Assembly (NCBI GenBank): GCA_020746835.1 | Contig: JAGPNK010000003.1 | Coordinates: forward strand, 2,170,001 to 2,234,000 | Reading direction: 5' to 3' | Length of the DNA stretch: 64,000 nt | Source: Stachybotrys elegans | Lineage: Eukaryota > Ascomycota > Sordariomycetes > Hypocreales > Stachybotryaceae | In this document: positions 1 through 10,554 of the stretch, one piece after another | Position numbering within the stretch: position 1 is the stretch's first letter | Layout of the letters: each line of letters begins with the position of its first letter | Program-made: the position numbers and the translations under genes | Notes under the pieces: model-generated | What the model was told of the DNA's origin: nothing | The model's database searches: none | Seen by the model: the letters and a program-made list of their open reading frames with translations, nothing else

Positions 1-783
1 GACGAGATGACCCAAGAACTCATGCGCTGCCACAATGCCGGTCTGAAGCTTCAGAGGGTCACTACCTACATACTACATGAGTTCCCGGTGTTTCTGGCAC
101 TTTCGTGGGGGGCAATCGGCGGATCGAGCCTTTATCGTGTATAAGAATGTCTGGCTGGTGCCTTGTCATTTCCTCAGGAGGGCCACTCTCCATATAATAA
201 GATGCCCTGCCAAAGGCAGAGGCGCATACAAAGAAAACAAGTGCTGCGTATCTCATGTACAACCTAACGCTGGCCAAATGGCGGTGCACATTGAGGCTCT
301 GAGCAATTGACAGATAGACACTGTGGTGGCTAGTGATTGTGTGGCAAAGCACACCGAAAATCCCATTAGGTATGCAAAGCGCTGTCTTCCTCTTTGCATG
401 ATCATAGTACATACCTAGATGTAGGTAATCGGGCACAAGACCACAGGTACATCTCAGAATCACTCCCGCTTCCGCTACAGGTAATTAATTGCTCGGCGGT
501 AACCGAGTTATTCTATTGTCTCTGCCTTTGGCCTCTACCTGTCTCATTCGGACTGTAGCGCAGCCCTCATCTGTAATTAAAACAATATACTTGATCCAAA
601 GGGTATGCAGTCACATGCGTGAGCCGGGGAAGAAAAAAGTCCCCTCCATGTGTGTTATCCTTGTCGTTCTCTTCGTCTTCGTCTTCGTCGTCTCCGTCTC
701 CGTCTCCGTCTTCTTCGTCTTCCCCGTCTTCTCCGTTCTCTTCTTCATTCCAAGTCATCCATCTCCTTCGTCACAGCCTACGC
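1..783. other. Non-coding 3' flank, no gene seen
   Basis: No frame in this stretch reads like a conserved protein. It holds the region downstream of the minus-strand UDP-glucose dehydrogenase gene and a pyrimidine microsatellite near its right end. The open frames present are short and low in complexity. Confidence 0.5.
664..751. repeat. Pyrimidine-rich (CGTCTT/CGTCTC) microsatellite
   Basis: Imperfect 3- and 6-base units of the form TCGTCT/CCGTCT run through about 90 bases just past the end of the UDP-glucose dehydrogenase gene. Read on the minus strand they would give only Asp/Glu runs, which are not a gene. Confidence 0.8.
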
Positions 784-2747
784 TTAGAAGCGGTGCTGGC
801 GACCGACGCTCTCGACCCGGATGCCCAACTTGACCATCTCACGAGAGTCAATCACGCCACGGCCGTCAAACACCCACTTGGGCTTGGCCATGGTGTTGGC
901 AATGCGGACCCAGTCGATCCTCTCCTTGGGCTTGTACTCCTCGGCACTGCCCATGCCAGTCGCGAAGCCAGTCTCCTTGCTCTCACGCTCCTGGATGCAG
1001 TCAGGGCACGTCTCGTCGCAAGCAGGCTCAGTGTTGAACCAGCCCAGAGGGTCAACCGACTTCTCCTCGGGACGCTGAACCAGGTGCTTGTGCAGGGCAA
1101 GCAGATCCGTCTCCGAGGGGCTTGCGGCCTCGAAGGGTCGAGGGTCGGCCTTAGGGTTGGGCTTGCGGCCAAGCATCTTGGTCGTGGGCTGGCCGGCAGG
1201 CGTGGGCGCAGGTGTGGGGGCAGGCTGGTTGCGGAACTCGTCGAACTCGGTGGCGACAACAACAGCAGTGCTGCCATCGCAGGCGTCATAGGCGTTGCCA
1301 TAGACGGACACGGTGGAGGCGGCTGCGGCACCAATCAAAGCCTTGATCTCCTCCTTGACAACCAGAGGGTTGCAGCAAGGGTCGAAGACGGCAATCTGGC
1401 GGGGTCGCTCCTCGAGAAGAGTCTTGATCATCTCCAGGGCTGGGGCCTCGCGGGTATCCGAGGTGTTCTTCTTGAAGGCATATCCCAGAATCGTCACCTT
1501 CTTGCCAACCAGCGTGTTGTTGAGGCACTTGATGATGCGGTTGGTGAAGCGGTCACGAGCGTACTCGTTCATCTTGACAACCTGGCGCCAGTACTCGGCC
1601 ACCTCGGGCAGGCCCATGGTGTCGGAGAGATAGACGAGGTTCAGCACGTCCTTCTTGAAGCAGCTGCCTCCGAAACCGATACCGGCCATGAGGAACTTGT
1701 TTCCGATACGAGGGTCGACACCAATGGCCTTGGCGACCTCGTCGACATCGGCGCCCGTCTGCTCGCAGACGGCGGAGATGGAGTTGATGCTGGAGATACG
1801 CTGTGCCAGCATGGAGTTGGCGACCAGCTTGGCCAGCTCAGAAGACCAGACATTGGTGGTCAGGATACGCTCACGGGGAACCCAGGCGGCGTAGACACCA
1901 ACAAGGGCCTCTGCGGCCTTCTTGCCCGACTCGGTGGGGGCAGATCCGATGAGAATACGGTCAGGGTAGACGAGGTCGTTGACGGCGGTACCGGCAGCCA
2001 GGAACTCGGGGTTGGAGAGGATCTCGAAGTGGACACCAGGTCGGTGAACAGCAAGCTAGAAGGGGGGTCAGCATCCGTCCCGGCATGTGACAGGTCATGT
2101 AGTCGTAAAACTCACAGTGTCTGCAACCAGCTGGGCGGTTCTGCAGGGAACAGTGCTCTTCTCGACGATAATGGCACCCTCGCGGGCGTGCTGGGCGACG
2201 ACACCAGTGACAGCCTCGAAGGCCGTCATGTCGGTAGCGCTACCGGCACCAACACCACGGTACTTGGTGGGGGTGTTGACGGCGACGAGGACAATATCGG
2301 CCTCGGCAATGCTCTCAGCGACGGCGGTGGTGAAGAAGAGGTTGGCGGGGCGCTCCGTGGTGGTCAGGTCGTTGGCAGAAGCCTCGGGCGAGCTGGGGAA
2401 GGACATGGCACGGCCACCATCACGGGCGACACGCACAATGTCGTGCAGGCCAGGCTCGTAGATGGGAGGGTGGCGCGAGTTCCAGCGACGGATACGGGTC
2501 TCGTCTCGGTCAACGACGGTGACCTTGATGTGAGGGTTGTTGAATGCAATCACGGCAGCGGTCGGGCCACCTGTAGACGAGCTAATTAGCTGGTGAACTC
2601 GAGGCACGGGCGGAGAGAAGCATGGCGCTGAGACATGGGGCATGACTTACCGACATAGCCAGCGCCAACACAGCAGATGCTGCGGACCTTGACATCGGTG
2701 GTGAAGCCGTTGGCGGAGCCGTTCGTCTGGGGAACAACGATAGACAT
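784..2747 (-). CDS. UDP-glucose 6-dehydrogenase
   Basis: Oxidises UDP-glucose to UDP-glucuronate with NAD+ in the cytosol, supplying precursors of acidic wall polysaccharides. Modelled as three exons (2651-2747, 2116-2570, 784-2055 on the minus strand) giving 607 residues. The start was chosen at 2747 because the frame then runs directly into the Rossmann motif GAGYVGG, which is itself split by intron 1 (donor GTAAGT). Further support is the EKSTVP segment near residue 170, SNPEFLAAG after exon 2, and the catalytic cysteine in GFGGSCFKKD near residue 316. The C-terminal part has a Pro/Thr-rich insert of roughly 100 residues before the final KPKWVFDGRG UDP-binding segment; from memory this is usual in fungal forms. 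All splice phases fit. Confidence 0.95.
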
Positions 2748-3664
2748 GATGGATGAGAGGAGCAGCTTTGTGTCTGCTACCAAAACGCGTGGTCCAAGGA
2801 ACGAGGGGAGGAGGAAAAGAAAGGGAATAAGTAGGTAGGTGGATAGATGCTGGGTGCGGCTTGGGAGGGAAAATAATTTAGGGATGGATAGAAAACGGAA
2901 AAGGGGGTCGATTCCTGTTGGTCAGTCAGCATGGAAGGATGGTGGCTTTCACAAGGACCCCTTCTAGGAATCCCGTCATTTTGGCCAAGTGGCTTGCTTA
3001 GAGGTATTGATAAGTATTTGCAAGTGCGCCACCTCCTTAGGTACTACCTCCTACCTAGCCAAGCACCTGCCAATTAGTCGTGCCTGTAGGTAAGTACTGT
3101 TTGTCCCCTCCAAGTATGCTTTCACTTGGACCAAACCGGCCTACATTTGCAGTTACTGGTCATATCTGGGGGGCGGTGAGGTTATTTCTGCCTACATACT
3201 AGTAGGATAGAGGCTTTTACAAGTCCCCCCTTTTTTTCCTTTACCCCAAAATGTTTCTTTTCTAGGTATCTACCTTGTCCTATTATATACTAGATTCAGG
3301 GGAAGGAGGTATGTCCAGCAAGCCGATGACGGCCAAAACAATAAAGATGATGAAGGCACTACAAGCACGAGATGCTCGCTCGACTGTGTTGGAACGAAAC
3401 TGGATCCGTCCGCCAATGCCCCTCGCTGGTTGGTCGGCCCTGGCAGTCTGATGGGTGGTTCAAAGATGGAGAGACATCCATGGCTGCATGCATGCAGACT
3501 GATTGGCCTTGCCCTTCTGCATCTTTGTCCAACTGCCGCATCGAGCCGCAAGCCGCAACGCATCACCACCGACTTTTCCATGCCACAAACATATCATTTT
3601 CTTTTACGTGCATCGCGTGCACATTCCAATTGAACCAAGGACGGATGGATCACATTCTACCCAG

Positions 3665-3708
3665 CTTTCCCCCTCCCCCTCCCCCTCCCCTCCCCCTCTC
3701 TCCCCTTC
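3665..3708. repeat. C/T low-complexity tract
   Basis: Runs of CCCCCT and CTCTCC in a stretch without genes. This kind of polypyrimidine tract is common in fungal promoters and carries no coding sense. Confidence 0.75.
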
Positions 3709-4404
3709 ATCTTCTGTATTCCAGGTAATATAAGCTTGGATTCCCTAGAGACACGGGCTAGAACGGAAGCCATGTGGAGCAAAATTCTGCTACCTCAACA
3801 TGCGGCTGCTGCTGGTTGGAGCGACTGTCGGGGCCCCCATGTCCTTATCGTGGCAACTTCAGAAAATTACACCTTGGCGAGGTGAAAGGTTACGAAGCAT
3901 CACCAATCGAACGACATGACCTGTCGTGTGCCCTACTACCCCCCCTTTCTCGCTTTCTCGCTTGCCCACGTCGCAAGGGGGCTACCTGCGCTGGGGCCGC
4001 AGATGACGTCTGCAAACATTTCTGCATACCACGCGAGCGAGCTGGTCCGTAATATCCATGCCTGGTATTGCCTCGTATACCGTGGTACCATGACCTGTCT
4101 TGATTATCGCGACTTTTGCATGTACGCTGAGCGGTTTCTCGGCGCGGCTGACAAGAGGCGCAGGGCCTCCTGGTCAGTGATGTGCTCGAGCAATCTGATC
4201 TAGGATGCTGGAAATGAATCAAATGTGATATGACCAGCTGGCTCATTTGCGGTGTGCCCACAGCCAGCCCACCGCCTACCCAGCTTTGCCAACCTGCAGA
4301 AATTGGGATTCAGAGGCAAACCTTGGCGGCGCCAAGCAACTCGGCTTCGGAAGCCGGGACGGCAGACAAGATTCCTACGTGGCTTACAGAAGAGTTGCGG
4401 AGGA

Positions 4405-4437
4405 TTTTTTGTTTTTTGTTTTTTGTTTTTGTTTTTA
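4405..4437. repeat. T-rich (TTTTTTG) tract
   Basis: Five successive T runs, each separated by a single G, in intergenic DNA. It may be a slippage-generated repeat; no function is visible. Confidence 0.75.
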
Positions 4438-5426
4438 CCTGCTCTTATTCTTGTTTGGTCAATATGGCTCAATGGCCTCCTATCAACGAGTTGTAGGGAG
4501 TAAGGATTCCTTATCAGTGGCTGCCCGTTATCTCGACCAACAAACAAATTTGATGACTGTAACGCAATTTACATGGGCAATCAAGGTTGACGAAATGCGT
4601 CGATCCGCTATTAATAACAAATTATGTGGCACAGCGCGCGAATATTCTCAGTGTCCATACTCACCTATGTATACTTACCGAGTAGATAGATACCTTCCCA
4701 GGCAAAGGAGCCGCATTATTGTGCTGAATAGGCGGTGAGATACGCCACTCGACACATACCACTCAGAGTGGTTAGTATTCAACACCCGAGTGTCGGCGAG
4801 CAACAGGAGTATGGATGGCAGAACCGGTTCCGACATGCTCCGTCTGGGCTTTCCGTTGCCCGTCAGGGAAGCTAAAGGTGATGCGATGCGTCGGGCCGTG
4901 ACGGGTAAATGTGCGTACAGTACGATCAACTCGTCGATACTGTGAGCATACCGCGCCGTCATGTAGTTCTCTCACCAAGGTCACGAGGACGCCTGAGAGA
5001 CCTCGCGGCTTCCAAGGCTGATGGCGACAGGTTCAAGACATGGATGGACATGGGCATGACTCCAGAAGAGCGTGCACCAACCACCTGGACCACGAGGGCT
5101 GTGCCGCCGCCTGTCATTCGCAAATCGGACAGGACCAAGGGCGATTCTAGCGGTCGCGCATCGACCCGCCCGGCAGCGCTGATGCCTCGAGGTCATCCAG
5201 CGTGCACAGACAAGCTGACTTATCGGTTGGCCCATGGGCACAATGTGATGGTGCCGAGGACGCTGGTTGGCCAGCCTTGAGCGGGAGACGGCGGCCGCAC
5301 TAAGCCCAAAATTCCCTCCGAAATCCACAGTTCCCTGATTCCAGAGGCTAAAAAGTCAGAATAGAACATTGACAAAAATGGGATACAGAAAATGCCATAA
5401 AGGAAGTCGGCAATCGCGCAAAGATA

Positions 5427-5484
5427 GAAAGAAGAAGAAGAAGAAGCAGAAGAAGAAGAAGAAGGAGAAGGAGAGAGAGAAAAG
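5427..5484. repeat. Purine (GAA)n / (GA)n microsatellite
   Basis: About 15 GAA-type triplets followed by GGAGAA and GAGA units. It lies in a gap without genes and is a typical simple-sequence repeat. Confidence 0.85.
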
Positions 5485-7144
5485 GACTGCTAAAAGTCCC
5501 AGCGCCTGACCCGTGCAAACTGGCTGTCAGGCAAAGATCAACCAGGACCCTGAAAACTGCCGCCCTGTCACCCAGCAATCACATCCGTTCCTCCTACACC
5601 ATTTCATCGCCATCTGCCCCTAACAAATGAATGACATATTTCAAGCCCCCAGGGGTCAAAATCCGGGACCAAGGCCCCAAAGCAGATCATGAAATCCGAG
5701 TACATATGAACTGGACAAGTGACTAGTCCTGCAAGCCAGAAGGGATCTACCCAAGAAGTCGGGAAGTTCAGGGTCTAGCGCGAAAAGTGTGGGCGCCGGT
5801 CCCTGTGTGATTTGCGTGCATGACATCAATGTATCAAAATAAACAGCCCGATGAGCCCTTCTTCTTAAGTGCCTGGTATCTATCAGTCGGCGGCGTCGCG
5901 TGGTGTTGCAGTGCATGCCTCAAACCCCGACTCCTCGGCTATCTATCGATGCGATAGTATTGCATTCAAGCTATAGAGGCCCTGGCGAAGTGGGATGTAG
6001 GTATTAGGTGGCGATTGCTTATTTCCCCTCCCCGCCATCGCGAACCCCTCCATCAAAAGTTGGGGTCCATCCAATGATGGGCTCCTTGATGCAACTTAAT
6101 CCAGACGGCAGGACATGGTAGCATCGGCTTCGCGACTTTGGGAAAGATGCAGAGGCGACCCTTGATTGCCTCGTCCATTCAGGTTCCTCCACGGCCTCTC
6201 CCCCGCTGCCGACAGCCCAACCTTTCCACAATCATCGACTTCAGCTCTTGTCTCGAACGACCAACAGCAATACAATCTCCACCCCTTTATTCATCGTCCC
6301 CCTCTCCGCGGAACAAGTAACATACATGCCTCATGTCATCGTAGATCGGAATCCACAGCTTTCTCTGTGATGAGACCCTTATGGTCAGCCGGTTCCGCCA
6401 GCCTCGCTGCGCCTGTGCCTGTGCCGTGGCCTCGTGGGGGTACTTCCGACGCGAGTACCGTTCTAGTACTCGATGGTTAGCCCGTGGATTAAGCACTCAT
6501 CGCAGGCCGCGCTCCCGTCCAACCACGTGGGACTCTAGGCCATGTTTAGCTGGACCTCGCCTGCTACAGCCAACCCCACCACTCTGCACAGTGGAGGCAC
6601 CGTCTGTGTCTCTGCCCTCTCGCACTGCCCAAATGACCTGCCCCCAAGTACCGCTGCTACCCTTGCGGTACAAGGCCAACGGGTATTCAGGCACGTTATG
6701 CGCCCAAGTTAGGGTGGCGGCATGGTTGACCACCTGCACTTCGCGGAAACTGAAAAAGAGTGCCATGCCCTCCTGCCTTCTCGGACGATATATCCTCCTC
6801 CTCCCTTCCTATTGCTGCTTCCTGTTGATCCTCCCTCTTCATCTCATATGGGGTTCTCACATCCATCTCTTGTGCCTGTGTAGAAGCTGACGGCTTGCTT
6901 TCTCGGGCACCCTCTTTCGTTTGTCCTAGACGCTCCTACACCATCATCACTCCAGCCTATCTCTGTCCCAACACCGTCGTCACAAAGCCTCAGCGAAGCT
7001 TCCGGAAGTTTGACAAGCCTCTATATGATATATATCAGTACTCTGGGAAGCTGCATAGCACCGTTGAGCACGCCTTGGAGCTTGTGACGCCTCACAGTCA
7101 ACTACCCTGAACCAACATCCACACCTCCAATTTCGCCACCAGCC

Positions 7145-8710
7145 ATGTCATCCGAACCGTCAGGCTCGAGGCCATATCCCAACCATGACCTGTCGCATTT
7201 CCCTGAGGCTCTTCGTGGGAGGCGCATTCTCCTGTGCACCGAGTCCTTTGGTCCTGTCAACGGAGTCAGCCGCACCACCCTGATGCTCGTCACCCACCTG
7301 CGCAACAATGGCGTCCAAGTCGCTGTCGTGGCGCCTCACAACCATACCAAGCACAACACTTTCACGCCGCCTGCCTCGCCAGACCTTCGCCCCGCCGACA
7401 AGCAGCCTGAAGTCCGCGTTACCGGCTACCCACTTCCTTTCAACCCCGAGCTATCCATCGTCTACCCTGTCCGGAATTCTTCTCTCATCTCTCGCACCTT
7501 CGGCCAAGATGCTCCACCCGACCTGATCTATCTCGCCTCGCCTGCTAGTCTAGGCTTCCAGGTTATGCTGCAGCTGCGCCAGCAGCGCAAGGAGAACCAG
7601 ATCCCCGTCATCTGCAACTTCCAAACCGACTTGGCCGGCTACTGTGCGATCCTCTTCCCAGCGCCTCTCAGCAACATTGCCGTATACGCCTTTGCCGCTG
7701 TTCAGAGCTACCTGTTCCGACATGCTTCGGTCAAGACCATCTTCTATCCCTCGCGCTTCGTCCGACGGTACCTGGTGAGCCAGAAGGTCCAGGAGGACAA
7801 GCTCGAGGTGCTGACCCGCGGTGTCAACACCGAGCTGTTCAACCCCATCCGTCGAGACGAGGAGCTCCGAAAGCAGATTGCCCCCAACGGCGAGATAATA
7901 TTTGTGACCGTATCGCGCATTGCTGGCGAGAAGGGGTTTGACTTCCTCGCCAAGGCTGCCAAAGAGCTCGATGCCCGGGGCCTCAACTTCAAACTGCTTA
8001 TCGTTGGCGGCAACCGAAACCCCGACGTTGAGAAGGATGTCCAGGAGCTGTTCGATCCCCTCCGCCAGAATGGCAAGGTCATTTTCGCTGGCTTCAAGGT
8101 GGGAGAGGATCTCGCCGCAGCCTATGCCTGTGGCGATGTGTTTTTGCACTGCTCTGTCACCGAGACTTTTGGTCTGGTTGTGCTTGAATCCATGGCCAGC
8201 GCTGTCCCCGTCATTGCTCGCGACGAGGGTGGCCCTTCCGACATTGTCCAACACGACGAGACGGGATACTTGGTACCTCCTAATGACCTTGATGACTTTG
8301 TCGCCAAGGCTATGAAGCTGGCGCAGGATCATAACCTTCGTGCCGAGATGGCACAGAAGTCACGGATTGCGGCTTGCGAGGCCACATGGGAAAAGATCAA
8401 CAATAAGGTCGCATGGAGGATGCTGGATACCATCGAGGAGCGCGAGCGTGAGCAGCAGCACCACAAGGTGCCTGATGCTGCTCCTTTAACTACTGCCGCA
8501 AACCAGCTTGTCCCTGTCTACGGGTGGTTGATGATGAACGACGCCTTCCGGGAGACAGTCACAAGATCGATGGTGGATGCTCGTCTGGTAGGTGGTCTGG
8601 GAGTCATCGTCTCTTTTTGGGCTGTGACGGGGTTGTACATGGCATTTACCGAGACTCTCCTTTTCGTTAAGGGTCGTCTCCGATCTGAGCGCAAGGTCGC
8701 TACGGAGTGA
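7145..8710 (+). CDS. GT4-family glycosyltransferase (MgtA-like)
   Basis: Single-exon gene of 521 residues. The N-terminal half has the GT4 acceptor-domain opening (RRILLCTESFGPVNGVSR from about residue 27), and the C-terminal half has a GT-B donor-sugar domain with SRIAGEKGFD near residue 258 and the E-x7-E block ETFGLVVLESMASAVPVI near residue 340. Family knowledge suggests transfer of a hexose, probably mannose from GDP-mannose, to a lipid or glycan acceptor; bacterial MgtA and plant SQD2-type lipid glycosyltransferases are the nearest described relatives I can name. A hydrophobic stretch near residue 480 (GVIVSFWAVTGLYMAF) suggests a C-terminal membrane anchor. The start codon follows a good fungal context (CAGCCATG). 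Substrate is not determinable here. Confidence 0.88.
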   Translation: MSSEPSGSRPYPNHDLSHFPEALRGRRILLCTESFGPVNGVSRTTLMLVTHLRNNGVQVAVVAPHNHTKHNTFTPPASPDLRPADKQPEVRVTGYPLPFNPELSIVYPVRNSSLISRTFGQDAPPDLIYLASPASLGFQVMLQLRQQRKENQIPVICNFQTDLAGYCAILFPAPLSNIAVYAFAAVQSYLFRHASVKTIFYPSRFVRRYLVSQKVQEDKLEVLTRGVNTELFNPIRRDEELRKQIAPNGEIIFVTVSRIAGEKGFDFLAKAAKELDARGLNFKLLIVGGNRNPDVEKDVQELFDPLRQNGKVIFAGFKVGEDLAAAYACGDVFLHCSVTETFGLVVLESMASAVPVIARDEGGPSDIVQHDETGYLVPPNDLDDFVAKAMKLAQDHNLRAEMAQKSRIAACEATWEKINNKVAWRMLDTIEEREREQQHHKVPDAAPLTTAANQLVPVYGWLMMNDAFRETVTRSMVDARLVGGLGVIVSFWAVTGLYMAFTETLLFVKGRLRSERKVATE

Positions 8711-9478
8711 TCTCCTTTCCCCCTTTCTCAATTCCCTTTGTCATTCTGTACTTTCAACCGCTCATGAGTTATGCGCATTGATGGGCGTGAGTTTGGAGTT
8801 GCGGCAAGTTATGACGACACGAGGTTCAGCCAGCGTCTCAGCGGCGGGCGTTTGGGCGAGATCGACAAGGACCTTGGACGAATTAGCGAGATTTTTTGTT
8901 CTTTTGCTTGCGCTTTGCAACCTGAGATTGACGTTTGCTTATCTTTACAACTTATATGCTAGATTCCCTATTTCATACTGTTAATGAAGGCGAAGGGCAC
9001 ATGTTGCTGATCTACATAAATGGTCGGAAGAGCTCAACCTAAGTGCGCCTACAAACCGGTCACTGTTTTGCCCTTTAGCATAAATATCTGCCAGGCATAT
9101 ATACCCAATACCACGATAAAACAGTATGAGACGAGCCGTCGAATATCTATGCGTGTATTTAAAAGAAAGAAGAACTACCCGACATGCTGATGCTATCTCT
9201 TCCCTCCCCTGAATCAAACTATATACAAAATCACTAGATCAAAATGCCCGACATCGGCTGGAATATCTCAGAAAATCCAACAAGAAAACCAACGCCTGCT
9301 GTTGCCTCCAATCATCAGTCACATGTACCTGGGTCGCATATCCAGTATTGGGTTGATTAGAGAGTGGTGTCTATTTTCGCCTTCTCTTCTCATGCTGGGA
9401 ATAAAACGACACCTTGTCTTTCCGCACCATACTGTGCCGCGTCTCCGCCCTTACTCATTCTCCCCTCTTCTCTCCCCC
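8711..9478. other. Convergent intergenic region, no gene seen
   Basis: Lies between the 3' ends of the glycosyltransferase (+) and the unknown membrane protein (-). AT-rich patches around 8880-9250 fit 3' untranslated regions. No conserved frame was seen. Confidence 0.5.
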
Positions 9479-10554
9479 TTAGATGGTTCCGCTGCCCGAC
9501 TTCTGGACGAGGCTCTTGCGCTGCTTGTACATGTGGGCGTAGTTGATGCGCTCGAAGGTGCCGATGCCGTAGGCGATGAGGCCGAGGACCAGCCATATGC
9601 TGGTGATGATGAGGCCGACGGGGAAAATGAGGATCTGGACGCCGGGGAGGACAAAGGCAATCTCGCCGTTGCGGAGCTGCTCGCGCTGCTGGACGATGGA
9701 GGCCTCGGCGCTGGCAAAGTCGGACATGACAACCTCGTCGGCGAAGACGCCCGTCAGGAAAGAGGCTTCGTTGATGGACACGTTGGTCTGGACCTGAGTA
9801 CCGGCAGGCGTCGTGCCCGTGAGGGTAAAGACGGGAAGGAGAAGTGCCTCGGTTTCGGCCCTAATAATTGTTCATGTCAGCTACTTGTCCGGAATATGAC
9901 GGAAGCTTGTCTTTGAAGCAAGAAGGCATGGGGTCAGACATACATAGAGAGCTCCGGAGACCACTTGTCAGGGTTAACCTGGCCGGAGAGGAGGAAGACA
10001 CGGACGGGCACGGGGCTGCTGTTCATTTCCTGGCGCTTGGTGAGGTTGGGCATGTCACCAACAATCCCGGTAATGTCGATCTGCTCCGACTGCTTGACGG
10101 CGGCGCCGGTGTAAAAGACATCGACCTGAACGTTCTCGGGGGCAACGCCGGCGAAGCCGGCACGGGGCTCGGATACACGGTACATGCGCAGGTCGGCAGA
10201 GAACTCGCCAGTGTTGGCGTTGAGCGAGGGCAGGTTGTAGCAGATGCAGAGGCCGGAGGGGTTGGTGCTCTGGACCAGTCGGCCAAGAGCCTTGATGCAG
10301 GCCTCGTCGGTAATCTCGTTCCACTCCTCCACGCTGAAAGTCGAGTCCGGGTTAAGAGGGAGGCCATTGTTGGTGTCGTTGATGGGGTTGAGCTCCTGAC
10401 GGCGGGCGTACATGTTGGGATGCATCACCTCGGCAAAGGGGCGGTCGAGAACGTCAGCCGCTCGCAGGTAGTGAGAGCCGCCAGCGATGACGCCCGAGGC
10501 GTACGCAGACGCGGCGATGAGCGCCGTGGTGAGGTTGAAGCCGACAAAAGACAT
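9479..10554 (-). CDS. Conserved-looking secretory-pathway membrane protein, function unknown
   Basis: Two exons (9944-10554 and 9479-9860, minus strand; donor GTATGT, acceptor TTATTAG) give 330 residues. The N-terminus has a hydrophobic segment (LTTALIAASAYASGVIAGG) that could be a signal anchor. A strongly hydrophobic segment follows near residue 280 (VLPGVQILIFPVGLIITSI), with a short basic tail (YKQRKSL). Between them lies a roughly 220-residue, presumably lumenal domain with paired cysteines (CICYNLPSL) and N-glycosylation sequons. The layout fits an ER, Golgi or plasma-membrane protein with a large non-cytosolic domain. I do not recognise the family. The joined reading frame and codon use suggest a real gene. 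Confidence 0.8.

Larger units (their letters stand above)
2748..7144. other. 4.4-kb gap with no recognisable gene
   Basis: Neither strand shows a frame with protein-like composition or plausible spliced coding segments. The gap contains three low-complexity tracts (listed separately) and must hold the promoter of the minus-strand UDP-glucose dehydrogenase on the left and of the plus-strand glycosyltransferase on the right. The last kilobase is CT-rich and includes an AT-rich patch at about 7021-7040. An unannotated non-coding RNA cannot be excluded by eye. Confidence 0.5.

Noticed and set aside
567..758. Short acidic minus-strand frame
   Set aside because: It is a translation of the CGTCTT microsatellite into Glu/Asp runs.
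619..2589. 656-codon plus-strand frame opposite the UDP-glucose dehydrogenase gene
   Set aside because: It is the antisense of a clearly conserved gene; its Gly/Leu/Asp-rich composition is the usual mirror of biased codons, and no domain is visible.
2785..2790. ACGCGT 38 bases upstream of the UDP-glucose dehydrogenase start
   Set aside because: A palindromic hexamer is expected many times by chance in 64 kb; the position is in the likely leader, and the gene is not a known MBF target.
6381..6890. 169-codon frame upstream of the glycosyltransferase
   Set aside because: Cys/Arg/Pro/Ser-rich composition typical of chance frames in CT-rich DNA, with no homology features.
7550..8332. 260-codon minus-strand frame within the glycosyltransferase
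   Set aside because: Antisense of a conserved GT4 domain; no family features.
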